DNA of 34,467 nt from NCBI GenBank assembly GCA_944325505.1, contig CALVAJ010000029.1:1-34467 (forward strand). Reading direction: 5' to 3'. The stretch comes from an uncultured Bacteroidales bacterium. GTDB taxonomy: Bacteria > Bacteroidota > Bacteroidia > Bacteroidales > UBA932. The number at the start of each line of letters is the position of its first letter. Position 1 is the first letter of the stretch. The notes beneath the pieces were generated by a model, which searched no databases, was not told the origin of the DNA, and saw only the letters and a list, made by a program, of their open reading frames with translations. Position numbers and translations under genes: made by a program. Positions 1 to 6,715 of the stretch are shown in pieces.

Positions 1-4
1 TTAG

Positions 5-35
5 CTAAGATACAAATTTTATATTACATTGGCAA
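5..35 (-). promoter_or_regulatory. Possible leftward promoter reading out of the window
   Basis: Read on the minus strand there is TTG at 35-33, a 20-base spacer, and TATCTTAG at 12-5. This is close to the Bacteroidetes pattern, with one mismatch in the -7 box (TTAG for TTTG). It would drive a gene lying left of the window, which cannot be seen. Confidence 0.4.
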
Positions 36-103
36 TCAATTCATTATAAAGTTTTATTCTTTTTACGACAGTCCCTATTTAAGCACAAGAGGGGGGGTCA
101 AAA

Positions 104-194
104 GGAGGAATTTCAAGGCTTGCGCAGAAGAGAAAACCGCAGTGTACTGTCGTACATGAGGATTTTCGATTCAAGCGTAACGCAGAAAGTACCC
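104..194 (+). repeat. Structured repeat, copy A
   Basis: This 91-base unit differs from copy B (6603-6693, opposite strand) at about six positions. Both begin GGWGGAATTTCAAGGC and end AACGCAGAAAGTACCC. The centre is a hairpin with stem TGTAC (143-147), loop TGTC and stem GTACA (152-156). A further stem pairs GAAAA with TTTTC, and TTTC pairs with GAAA near the ends. Flanking AAAAGG and CCTTTT extend the stem beyond the conserved core. It lies in a spacer between divergent promoters. Confidence 0.8.
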
Positions 195-288
195 TTTTCA
201 GCCACCCTCTTATTTTTAATATATTAATCCATAATAATTTATGTAATACTATTTCTCCGTCTTTTGAGAGACGATTTCCGTTCCGGAA

Positions 289-321
289 TTTGGATTCCCG
301 TCTGCCGTGAACATAACTTTG
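289..321 (+). promoter_or_regulatory. Promoter for the SDR/epimerase pair
   Basis: TTTG at 289-292, a 21-base spacer and TAACTTTG at 314-321 match the Bacteroidetes sigma-ABfr consensus exactly. Transcription would start near 328, giving a leader of about 90 bases that contains the C9 tract at 355-363. Confidence 0.7.
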
Positions 322-418
322 CAAAAGAAATCATACGGCTTTTATTTGGAATTACCCCCCCCCGATTTTTTATTTTTGGTGCCGGGATTTTATTCATATA
401 ATTTAAATTATTGACATA

Positions 419-1216
419 ATGGAACTTGCAAAGACAGAAAGATTCGCTGTAGTAACCGGGGCCGGCTCGGGTCTGGGCAGGTGTTTCGCCCTTGAGCTTG
501 CCGGACGGGGACTCAACACTATATTAGTGGACCTGAACAGGAGTTCAGCGGCAAAAGTGGCAGAAGAAGCACGCAGACTGGGAACAGAAAGCATTTCCAT
601 AGAGGCGGATCTGACAGACAGGGAATCTGTCGGCAGGGTCTGCGACATAATATGCGGCAACTACAGGATTTTCGCTCTTGTCAACAATGCCGGAGCAGGA
701 GGTTCAGCCCGCTTCACGGAATGCCCGGACGGCTATATCGAACGTATTATCAGCCTTAATGTCACAGCCGTAGCTCTGCTTACACACAGGCTTCTTCCCA
801 GCCTGATGAAAACTGACCGTGCATTTATCCTGAATGTGTCCAGCATGGCGGCATTCACCCCTATCGGCTACAAGACAGTCTATCCGGCCAGCAAACGGTT
901 CATATATGACTTCACCCGGGGGCTACGGGAGGAACTGAGGAATACCGGCATTTCACTGAGTGTCATCCATCCGGGACCTATGAAGACCAATCCTGATGTA
1001 ACGGGCAGGATAGAAAGGCAGGGAAGATTCGGCAGGATAGGATTGCTTTCCCCTGAGGAAGTGGCCCGCAAGGGAATCGAAGGCATGTTCAGAGGGGAGG
1101 CAGTCATCATTCCCGGACTTATGAACAAGTTCAACAAGATGCTGACCGATATCGTCCCGGCTCGAATAAGGCTCCCGCTGGTTTCAAAAATTGTCACCCG
1201 TGAACTTCAACAATAA
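419..1216 (+). CDS. Classical short-chain dehydrogenase/reductase (SDR)
   Basis: This encodes a 265-residue NAD(P)-dependent oxidoreductase of the classical SDR family. The cofactor motif TGAGSGLG is at residues 13-20, NNAG at 89-92, the catalytic serine region NVSS at 139-142 and YPASK (Tyr155, Lys159) in the active site, followed by HPGP at 184-187. Length is normal for the family. The ATG at 419 places the glycine motif at the usual distance from the N-terminus. The next gene starts four bases after the stop, so the two are probably one transcript from the promoter at 289-321. The substrate cannot be deduced; similar proteins are annotated broadly as ketone or hydroxy-acyl reductases. Confidence 0.9.
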   Translation: MELAKTERFAVVTGAGSGLGRCFALELAGRGLNTILVDLNRSSAAKVAEEARRLGTESISIEADLTDRESVGRVCDIICGNYRIFALVNNAGAGGSARFTECPDGYIERIISLNVTAVALLTHRLLPSLMKTDRAFILNVSSMAAFTPIGYKTVYPASKRFIYDFTRGLREELRNTGISLSVIHPGPMKTNPDVTGRIERQGRFGRIGLLSPEEVARKGIEGMFRGEAVIIPGLMNKFNKMLTDIVPARIRLPLVSKIVTRELQQ

Positions 1217-1220
1217 CGAA

Positions 1221-2213
1221 ATGCAGAATATGAAGAACATACTTGTCACCGGAGCAAACGGACTGCTCGGAACAAATGTCATCCACGCCCTTGTCGCCGC
1301 CGGCTATAATGCGACCGGTCTGCTACGCCGCAAAGACTCTTTCAGAGGAGCATTGTCCGGCTCGCTGAAACTGGTGGAAGGAGACATAACATCCCAAGCC
1401 GATGTCATGAGCGCCGCGGCCGGATGCGATGCCATAATCCACTGCGCCGCCTGCACTTCGCAAAAGGCCGGCATGAAGACATACTATGATGTCAATCCGG
1501 GAGGCACCAGGAATATCCTTGAAGCCGCAAAGGAGCTCGGTATCAGACGGACAGTCAATATATCCACCGCCAACATATTCGCTTACGGAAGCCTTGAACA
1601 TCCCGGAGACGAATCCGGGGAATCCGTTCCGCCGTTTTCGGAATCAGGATATGTATTAAGCAAGCTTGCGGCCCAGGAGTGCTTGAAAGAATACAGCAAA
1701 TACGTAGAGACCATAACATTATGTCCCACCTTCATGCTCGGCCCCTATGACTCGAAGCCAAGCTCGGGAAGGATAATACTGATGGGATACAGAAAAAGGC
1801 TCATGGTCTATCCACCGGGAGGGAAGAATTTCGTGGCGGTCCAGGATGTCGCCAGATGCGCGGTCTCGGCCTTGACAAAAGGAGTCCCCGGAACGGCCTA
1901 TATCATCGGCGGGGAAAATATGTCCTATAAAGACTTTTTCAGGCTGATGTCAGAGCGTACAGACAATAAATGCCTTATGTTCAAAATTCCTGAATGGATG
2001 CTTAAAGCCATAGGAAGATTTGGTTCATTGATTGAAAACAAATTAAATATCCCGAACGAATTCAATGCTGCCAACATGGAAATGCTCTGCATCGGAAATT
2101 ATTACGGCAGTGGCAGGGCAGCCAAAGAACTCGGATTCTCATGCCGCCCTGTGTCAGAAGCTGTCGATGAGGCCATCGGGTGGTTCCGGAAAGAAAAGTA
2201 CATAAAAGAATAG
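1221..2213 (+). CDS. NAD-dependent epimerase/dehydratase (extended SDR)
   Basis: This encodes a 330-residue extended SDR. The nucleotide motif TGANGLLG lies at residues 10-17, the NIST segment at 113-116 and the catalytic YVLSK at 144-148 (Tyr144, Lys148). The C-terminal half is the variable substrate domain. The family contains sugar-nucleotide epimerases, dihydroflavonol-4-reductase-like and 3-beta-hydroxysteroid-dehydrogenase-like enzymes; which applies is not visible. The reading frame stays open upstream into the SDR gene, but ATG at 1221 (or 1230) gives a normal N-terminus and starts just after the upstream stop. Co-transcription with the SDR suggests the two act on related substrates. 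Confidence 0.85.
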   Translation: MQNMKNILVTGANGLLGTNVIHALVAAGYNATGLLRRKDSFRGALSGSLKLVEGDITSQADVMSAAAGCDAIIHCAACTSQKAGMKTYYDVNPGGTRNILEAAKELGIRRTVNISTANIFAYGSLEHPGDESGESVPPFSESGYVLSKLAAQECLKEYSKYVETITLCPTFMLGPYDSKPSSGRIILMGYRKRLMVYPPGGKNFVAVQDVARCAVSALTKGVPGTAYIIGGENMSYKDFFRLMSERTDNKCLMFKIPEWMLKAIGRFGSLIENKLNIPNEFNAANMEMLCIGNYYGSGRAAKELGFSCRPVSEAVDEAIGWFRKEKYIKE

Positions 2214-2225
2214 GCACACCGCAAA

Positions 2226-2238
2226 TGCCAAATTGGCA
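2226..2238. other. Short palindrome after the epimerase gene
   Basis: TGCCAA, one base, then TTGGCA forms a six-pair palindrome 13 bases after the epimerase stop. There is no following T-run, so it could be a weak terminator or an operator. I see no clear promoter for the next gene in the remaining spacer. Confidence 0.25.
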
Positions 2239-2373
2239 GTACCCGTGCTGTTATTCCGTAATTGTACATTTTTTGTAACGGCATCTGGCATCAAAAATAT
2301 TCCGATATGAGAAAGAATTTCGGGGCAAACAGTTGAAATAGACCGGAAGCATAATATAAAATTTTTTCATGCA

Positions 2374-3660
2374 ATGATCAAAAAAGAAGTACCTGTCCTG
2401 CTGCTGACAGGTTATCTCGGCAGCGGAAAGACCACCTTGGTAAACCATATACTTGCAAACAGGAAAGGAATTAAATTCGCCGTCATCGTCAATGATATCG
2501 GAGAAGTGAACATCGATGCGGACCTCATCCAGAAAGGGGGGGTCGTCGGGCAAAAGGATGACAGTCTGGTGGCTCTGCAGAACGGATGCATCTGCTGCAC
2601 ACTGAAGGCCGATCTCGTTGAACAGATTTATGAGCTGATGTGCATGGAAAGGTTCGACTACATCGTCATCGAGGCCAGCGGAATCTGCGAGCCGGATCCT
2701 ATAGCCCAGACCATCAGCATGATACCGACTCTCGGAGAGGCTTACACAAAACATGGCATATGCCGCCTGGACTGCATAGTCACGGTAGTTGACGCATTGA
2801 GGATGCAGAGCGAATTTGCCTGCGGAGACAGTCTGACACGCAAGAACATTGATGAGGAAGATATCGAGAACCTGATAATCCAGCAGATAGAATTCTGCAA
2901 TATCATCCTGCTTAACAAAGCCTCGGAAGTGAAGCCGGAAGAACTTGCCCGCATCAGACAGATCATCAGGACCCTGCAGCCTGGCGCCGAAATCATAGAG
3001 TGCGACTACGCGAATGTAGACCTGGACAGGATCATAAACACGAAAATGTTCAACTTCGACCGCGTGGCCACTTCCGCAGGCTGGGTCCGCGGAATCGACA
3101 GCCAGGCTACCGCAGAAGAAGAAATCGAAGCCCGCAACCCGGGCTGTCACATAGAAGCACATCACGATGACGCATCAGACAGTCACAACGGACATCACCA
3201 CGAAGAGCATCATCATGACCATGAACATGATGAAGAAGGACATGACGGAGGTCACCATCATCACCACCATCATCATGAAGGAGGTGAAGTCGAGGAATAC
3301 GGTATAGGCACTTTCGTCTACTACCGACGCCCTGCATTCGACATCAACAAATTCGACCATTTCGTAGCCAGAAAGTGGCCTTCAAGCATCATCAGGGCCA
3401 AAGGTATCTGCTACTTCACAGACAATACCGACATGTCCTACATGTTCGAGCAGGCAGGCAAGCAGAAAATGCTCAGGGAAGCGGGACAGTGGTATGCCAC
3501 GGCGCCGGAAGAAGACAGGCTTCAGCTGATGAAACAGGACCCGAACTTCTTCAAGGACTGGGACGAGAAATACGGTGACAGGATGCAGAAAATCGTCTTC
3601 ATCGGCCAGCACATGGACAAGGAACAGATAATCCGCGACCTGGACGCCTGCCTGGAATAG
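2374..3660 (+). CDS. CobW/COG0523 (G3E) metal-handling GTPase with His-rich linker
   Basis: This 428-residue protein belongs to the G3E GTPase family, whose members insert or deliver metals (zinc, cobalt) to client proteins in the cytoplasm. Walker A GYLGSGKT is at 13-20, the hallmark CxCC metal motif is in GCICC (71-75), EASG follows at 100-103 and the guanine motif NKAS is at 181-184. A His/Asp/Glu-rich linker runs from about residue 258 to 303 and includes eight consecutive histidines (294-301). A CobW C-terminal domain follows from about 310. The linker suggests metal binding or buffering, most likely zinc. A run of seven G (2536-2542) lies in the coding sequence, but the frame is intact. 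It is convergent with the HAD gene, three bases away. Confidence 0.88.
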   Translation: MIKKEVPVLLLTGYLGSGKTTLVNHILANRKGIKFAVIVNDIGEVNIDADLIQKGGVVGQKDDSLVALQNGCICCTLKADLVEQIYELMCMERFDYIVIEASGICEPDPIAQTISMIPTLGEAYTKHGICRLDCIVTVVDALRMQSEFACGDSLTRKNIDEEDIENLIIQQIEFCNIILLNKASEVKPEELARIRQIIRTLQPGAEIIECDYANVDLDRIINTKMFNFDRVATSAGWVRGIDSQATAEEEIEARNPGCHIEAHHDDASDSHNGHHHEEHHHDHEHDEEGHDGGHHHHHHHHEGGEVEEYGIGTFVYYRRPAFDINKFDHFVARKWPSSIIRAKGICYFTDNTDMSYMFEQAGKQKMLREAGQWYATAPEEDRLQLMKQDPNFFKDWDEKYGDRMQKIVFIGQHMDKEQIIRDLDACLE

Positions 3661-3663
3661 CCG

Positions 3664-4335
3664 TCAGGCCATCTTGTCCAACAGAAAACCGACTGTAATC
3701 TGTGTAAAATCATCTATTACCAGATCGCAATACGGTGCTATGGCCTCCCGTCTGTTGGTCGTTGCAAGGCCGATGACAACTCCTCCGGCATCCTTGGCCG
3801 ACTGCAACCCTGAAAAAGAATCCTCAAAGATGAAAGTGTTTTCCGGCGCTGTTCCGAAAGTCTTCATCCCGAGCAGATAGCAGTCGGGGGCAGGTTTTGA
3901 CCGTGCAAAATCCTCCCCTGTAAAAATCCTGTCGAACATCCCTTTGAGCTCAGGATGACGGGCATAGACATTCTCCATCTTCTTTCTGTTGGAACTTGTG
4001 ACAACGGCCCGGGGAATATTCCTGCGCTGCAAGTCCGCAATAAATTCCAGTACTCCCGGGACATATTCGTATGGCATATCGTGCTCGAAGCGGTCAAGGG
4101 CAGAGGTAATCTCTGCCTGGAGTTCTGTCTGACCGCCGAAATAAGTGCTGAAAATATTTTCCAGGGTCCGTCCTTTGATTTTATTGCCGAAACCGGAATC
4201 GGAAAAGCATTTCTCCCCTATTTTCTGCCAGAACTCCGTATAATGCCCTTCCGTATCTACTATGACCCCGTCAAGATCGAAAAGCGCGGCGACGCGGCTT
4301 CCATCTGAAGTAACTGAATAATCCGGTGAATACAT
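3664..4335 (-). CDS. HAD-superfamily hydrolase, beta-phosphoglucomutase-like
   Basis: This 223-residue phosphatase/phosphomutase-like protein has all four HAD motifs: DLDG at residues 20-23 (nucleophile Asp20 and acid/base Asp22), VVTSS at 111-115, Lys147 in SKPAPD and the acidic pair ED at 171-172. A helical cap domain lies between about residues 30 and 95, as in subfamily IA enzymes such as beta-phosphoglucomutase or phosphoglycolate phosphatase. It begins 12 bases after the stop of the SMR exporter gene and is probably co-transcribed with it. The exact phosphate ester substrate cannot be read from sequence. Confidence 0.85.
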   Translation of the reverse strand: MYSPDYSVTSDGSRVAALFDLDGVIVDTEGHYTEFWQKIGEKCFSDSGFGNKIKGRTLENIFSTYFGGQTELQAEITSALDRFEHDMPYEYVPGVLEFIADLQRRNIPRAVVTSSNRKKMENVYARHPELKGMFDRIFTGEDFARSKPAPDCYLLGMKTFGTAPENTFIFEDSFSGLQSAKDAGGVVIGLATTNRREAIAPYCDLVIDDFTQITVGFLLDKMA

Positions 4336-4347
4336 TGCCTGCTTCCT

Positions 4348-4677
4348 TTAACGGGCCGATACCATCTTCAGCCCTATGATTGAAATGATAAGTGTGGAAA
4401 TAAAGAAAAGCCGCCAGAAACCTGCCGGTTCATTGAAGAAAAATATCCCCATAAGGACTGTTCCTACAGCCCCGATACCGGTCCAGACAGGATATGCAGT
4501 TCCGATAGGGATGGTCTGTACGGCCTTGGCAAGCAGGAACATGCTAAGCCCCAGACTTATCAGAAAGCCTGCTCCCCACAAATAATACTCGACTCCGGTC
4601 ACTTCTTTCATTTTCCCGAGGCAGAATGCAAAACCGGCTTCAAAGCATCCCGCGACGATAAGAATCAGCCAATTCAT
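4348..4677 (-). CDS. SMR-family exporter, Gdx/SugE (guanidinium) subtype
   Basis: This is a 109-residue, four-helix small multidrug resistance protein. The essential membrane glutamate is Glu13 (GCFEAG). The segment IPIGTAYPVWTGIGAVG (about 56-72) and the C-terminal IIGLK closely resemble SugE/Gdx proteins, which export guanidinium, rather than EmrE. The reading frame extends far upstream, but only the part from ATG at 4677 resembles the family and its length is standard. The leader contains a small hairpin (4702-4715) but no recognisable guanidine riboswitch. HAD follows in the same direction. Assignment to SMR is firm; the guanidinium subtype is inferred from resemblance. Confidence 0.85.
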   Translation of the reverse strand: MNWLILIVAGCFEAGFAFCLGKMKEVTGVEYYLWGAGFLISLGLSMFLLAKAVQTIPIGTAYPVWTGIGAVGTVLMGIFFFNEPAGFWRLFFISTLIISIIGLKMVSAR

Positions 4678-4733
4678 TTTACACGATCGATTATTGTTCC
4701 ATGCGGACAGCCGCACCTGCGATGTCCGGGGTG

Positions 4734-4741
4734 CAAAGATA
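4734..4741 (-). promoter_or_regulatory. -7 promoter box for the SMR-HAD unit
   Basis: TATCTTTG on the minus strand, followed by CACCCC, is a perfect -7 element about 57 bases upstream of the SMR start. No clear TTTG is found at the expected distance, so the call rests on the -7 box alone. Confidence 0.45.
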
Positions 4742-4784
4742 AGACTGTTGTCCGATATTATGAGCGGTATTGTCAATAATTCCG

Positions 4785-4792
4785 TAAATTTG
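4785..4792 (+). promoter_or_regulatory. -7 promoter box for the cupin-MATE unit
   Basis: TAAATTTG lies 11 bases before the cupin ATG, which would give a leader of only a few bases. A -33 box at normal spacing is not evident. Confidence 0.35.
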
Positions 4793-4803
4793 CACGCTAA
4801 AAA

Positions 4804-5142
4804 ATGATTGACATGAATATAGATTTCGAAAAGACAGAACTTTCCGTCATCCCTAATTTCAAGGGAGGGGAAAAGGAACTTGCGGCCAGAATGTTTTTCG
4901 ACGGAACAAACCGTATCATGAAGGCGCGTCTCGTTCCCGGAGCATCCATCGGAATGCATACCCATACGGGCAGCTGCGAAGTCATCTTCATCACCTCCGG
5001 ACACGGTTCGGTCATCTTCGACGGGGAAAAGACCCCTGTAAGCGAAGGTATGTGCCACTATTGTCCAGAAGGACATACACACAGTCTGATAAACGACTCG
5101 GACTCCGATCTGGAATTCCTTGCAGTAGTACCGAAGCAATAA
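4804..5142 (+). CDS. Small cupin-domain protein
   Basis: This 112-residue single-domain cupin has the first cupin motif in GMHTHTGSCEVIF (metal ligands His52, His54 and Glu59) and the second in CPEGHTHSL. Single-cupin proteins bind a divalent metal and serve as isomerases, dioxygenases or small-molecule sensors; nothing here decides among these. The ATG at 4804 follows a -7 box closely; a second ATG at 4813 is also possible. The MATE transporter starts 19 bases downstream, so the two likely form an operon and the cupin may relate to the exported compound. Confidence 0.85.
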   Translation: MIDMNIDFEKTELSVIPNFKGGEKELAARMFFDGTNRIMKARLVPGASIGMHTHTGSCEVIFITSGHGSVIFDGEKTPVSEGMCHYCPEGHTHSLINDSDSDLEFLAVVPKQ

Positions 5143-5161
5143 ACGGATTCTCCCGTCTTTT

Positions 5162-6577
5162 ATGTCCGGTTCAGGAAAAAATGACTTGCTCAGGCTCATC
5201 CGGAACGGTGAACCTATGACCATGCGTCAGAGGCTGGAACTTACCGTCCAGCTGAGTGTTCCTGCCATCATGGCACAGCTGTCATCAATCCTGATGCAGT
5301 TCATAGACGCCTCGATGGTCGGCAGTCTCGGTGCGGAAGCGTCTGCATCGATCGGTCTTGTATCCACGACCACATGGCTGTTCATGGGACTAAGTTCCGC
5401 CGCCGCGACAGGATTTTCGGTACAGACAGCGCACCTTCTGGGTGCAAAAGACCCTGAAAACGCCAGGTCAGTCCTAAGGCAGGGATTATCTTCCGTTCTG
5501 ATCTTCAGCATCATACTGACTTCCATCGGACTTGCCGTCAGCGGGCCTCTGCCGCGCTGGCTCGGAGGAGGCGAAAGCATACTTGCAGATGCAAGCGGAT
5601 ATTTCAGGATATTCATCCTGTTCCTGCCCGCTTTCCAGCTCAATGTCTTTGCCGGCGGAATGCTCCGCAGCAGCGGGAACATGAAGATACCGAGTATGCT
5701 GAACATCCTGATGTGCATACTGGATGTCATATTCAATTTCTTTTTCATATTCCCTACACGTGATGTCGATATCCTCGGTCTCGCAGTCAGGATGCCCGGA
5801 GCCGGGCTCGGAGTGGAAGGAGCCGCGCTGGGAACAGCCGCCGCAATGCTTGTGACCGCCTCCCTCATGCTGTACTACCTCTGTTTCAGATCCAACGAAC
5901 TGGACATCGCCCACCACAGAGGAACGTTCATGCCGACATCAAGGTGCCTCAGGAATGCTGCCGGAATCGGAATCCCGATGGGACTGGAAAGGATGATCAT
6001 GTGCGGTGCTCAGATCATGTCTACCGTCATAGTCGCACCTCTGGGCACCATAGCCATTGCGGCGAACTCTTTTGCCATCACTGCGGAAAGCCTCTGCTAT
6101 ATGCCCGGGTACGGTATCGCCGATGCCGCGACGACACTCGTCGGACAGAGCATAGGAGCCAGAAGGAAAGAGCTGACATGGAGCTTCGCCAAAATCACGG
6201 TCTTCATGGGTATGGCGGTAATGGCCGTGATGGGTGTAATCATGTACATTGCGGCCCCGGCAATAATAGGTGTCATGACTCCTGTGCAGGAAGTGACGGA
6301 TCTCGGGGCTTCCGTGCTACGGATCGAGGCTTTCGCGGAGCCGATGTATGCTGCCTCTATTGTCGCCTACGGTATTTTCGTGGGAGCAGGCTCGACACTC
6401 GTCCCATGCATCATGAACCTGGGCAGCATGTGGGCCGTCCGGCTCAGTATAGCAGCTATCCTGGCTCCTTCACTCGGGCTGAGAGGAGTCTGGATAGCGA
6501 TGTGCATAGAATTGTGCTTCAGGGGGATTATCTTCCTGATACGTCTGTTCCGCAAGAAGTGGCTTGAAAAAATATAG
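5162..6577 (+). CDS. MATE-family efflux transporter
   Basis: This 471-residue inner-membrane protein has about twelve hydrophobic segments in two MatE repeats (roughly residues 33-190 and 260-415). The first helix region reads VPAIMAQLSSILMQFIDASM, typical of MATE proteins of the DinF/NorM group, which export drugs or metabolites using Na+ or H+ gradients. Length is normal. It follows the cupin gene by 19 bases. The stop is about 25 bases before repeat copy B, which fills the space up to the convergent gdhA gene. Substrate is unknown. Confidence 0.92.
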   Translation: MSGSGKNDLLRLIRNGEPMTMRQRLELTVQLSVPAIMAQLSSILMQFIDASMVGSLGAEASASIGLVSTTTWLFMGLSSAAATGFSVQTAHLLGAKDPENARSVLRQGLSSVLIFSIILTSIGLAVSGPLPRWLGGGESILADASGYFRIFILFLPAFQLNVFAGGMLRSSGNMKIPSMLNILMCILDVIFNFFFIFPTRDVDILGLAVRMPGAGLGVEGAALGTAAAMLVTASLMLYYLCFRSNELDIAHHRGTFMPTSRCLRNAAGIGIPMGLERMIMCGAQIMSTVIVAPLGTIAIAANSFAITAESLCYMPGYGIADAATTLVGQSIGARRKELTWSFAKITVFMGMAVMAVMGVIMYIAAPAIIGVMTPVQEVTDLGASVLRIEAFAEPMYAASIVAYGIFVGAGSTLVPCIMNLGSMWAVRLSIAAILAPSLGLRGVWIAMCIELCFRGIIFLIRLFRKKWLEKI

Positions 6578-6602
6578 ACAAAACGGAAGGAACGTCCCAA
6601 AT

Positions 6603-6693
6603 GGGTACTTTCTGCGTTACGCATGATTCGAAAATCCTCATGTACGACAGTACACTGCGGTTTTCTCACCTGCGCAGGCCTTGAAATTCCACC
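6603..6693 (-). repeat. Structured repeat, copy B (inverted relative to copy A)
   Basis: Read on the minus strand this 91-base core matches copy A at all but about six positions. The central hairpin is identical (TGTAC, TGTC, GTACA at 6654-6641). The flanks also pair: CCTAAAAGGT on one side with ACCCATTTGGG on the other (minus strand, one wobble, one mismatch and a bulged base). The flank sequence differs from copy A while pairing is kept. It occupies the 138-base gap between the convergent MATE and gdhA genes, where it could act as a transcription terminator. Confidence 0.8.
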
Positions 6694-6715
6694 TTTTAGG
6701 TAACAATCAATGCCG

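Larger units (their letters stand above)
1..418. other. Non-coding spacer with divergent promoters and a structured repeat
   Basis: No convincing gene lies in the first 418 bases. The stretch holds a possible leftward promoter near its left edge, a copy of the structured repeat (104-194), an AT-rich segment at about 207-245, a good rightward promoter (289-321), and a run of nine C at 355-363 between that promoter and the first gene. A run of seven G lies at 91-97, at the outer edge of the repeat. Short reading frames here overlap the repeat and look like noise. Confidence 0.7.

Noticed and set aside
2536-2542. Run of seven G in the CobW gene as a possible frameshift site
   Set aside because: The frame is intact across it and the protein is full length. 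Slippage is possible but nothing in the sequence shows it.
2251-3165. 304-codon open frame antisense to the CobW-type GTPase gene
   Set aside because: The plus-strand gene has all family motifs. The antisense product matches nothing and starts inside the gene with no promoter.
4678-4733. Guanidine riboswitch upstream of the SugE-like gene
   Set aside because: The leader has one small hairpin (TGCGG-CTGT-CCGCA) but no paired ACGR loops (guanidine-II type) and no ykkC-like conserved blocks, so no riboswitch is called.
4678-5223. N-terminal extension of the SMR gene to about 291 codons
   Set aside because: The extra part runs antisense through the cupin gene and shows no SMR resemblance; SMR proteins are about 110 residues.
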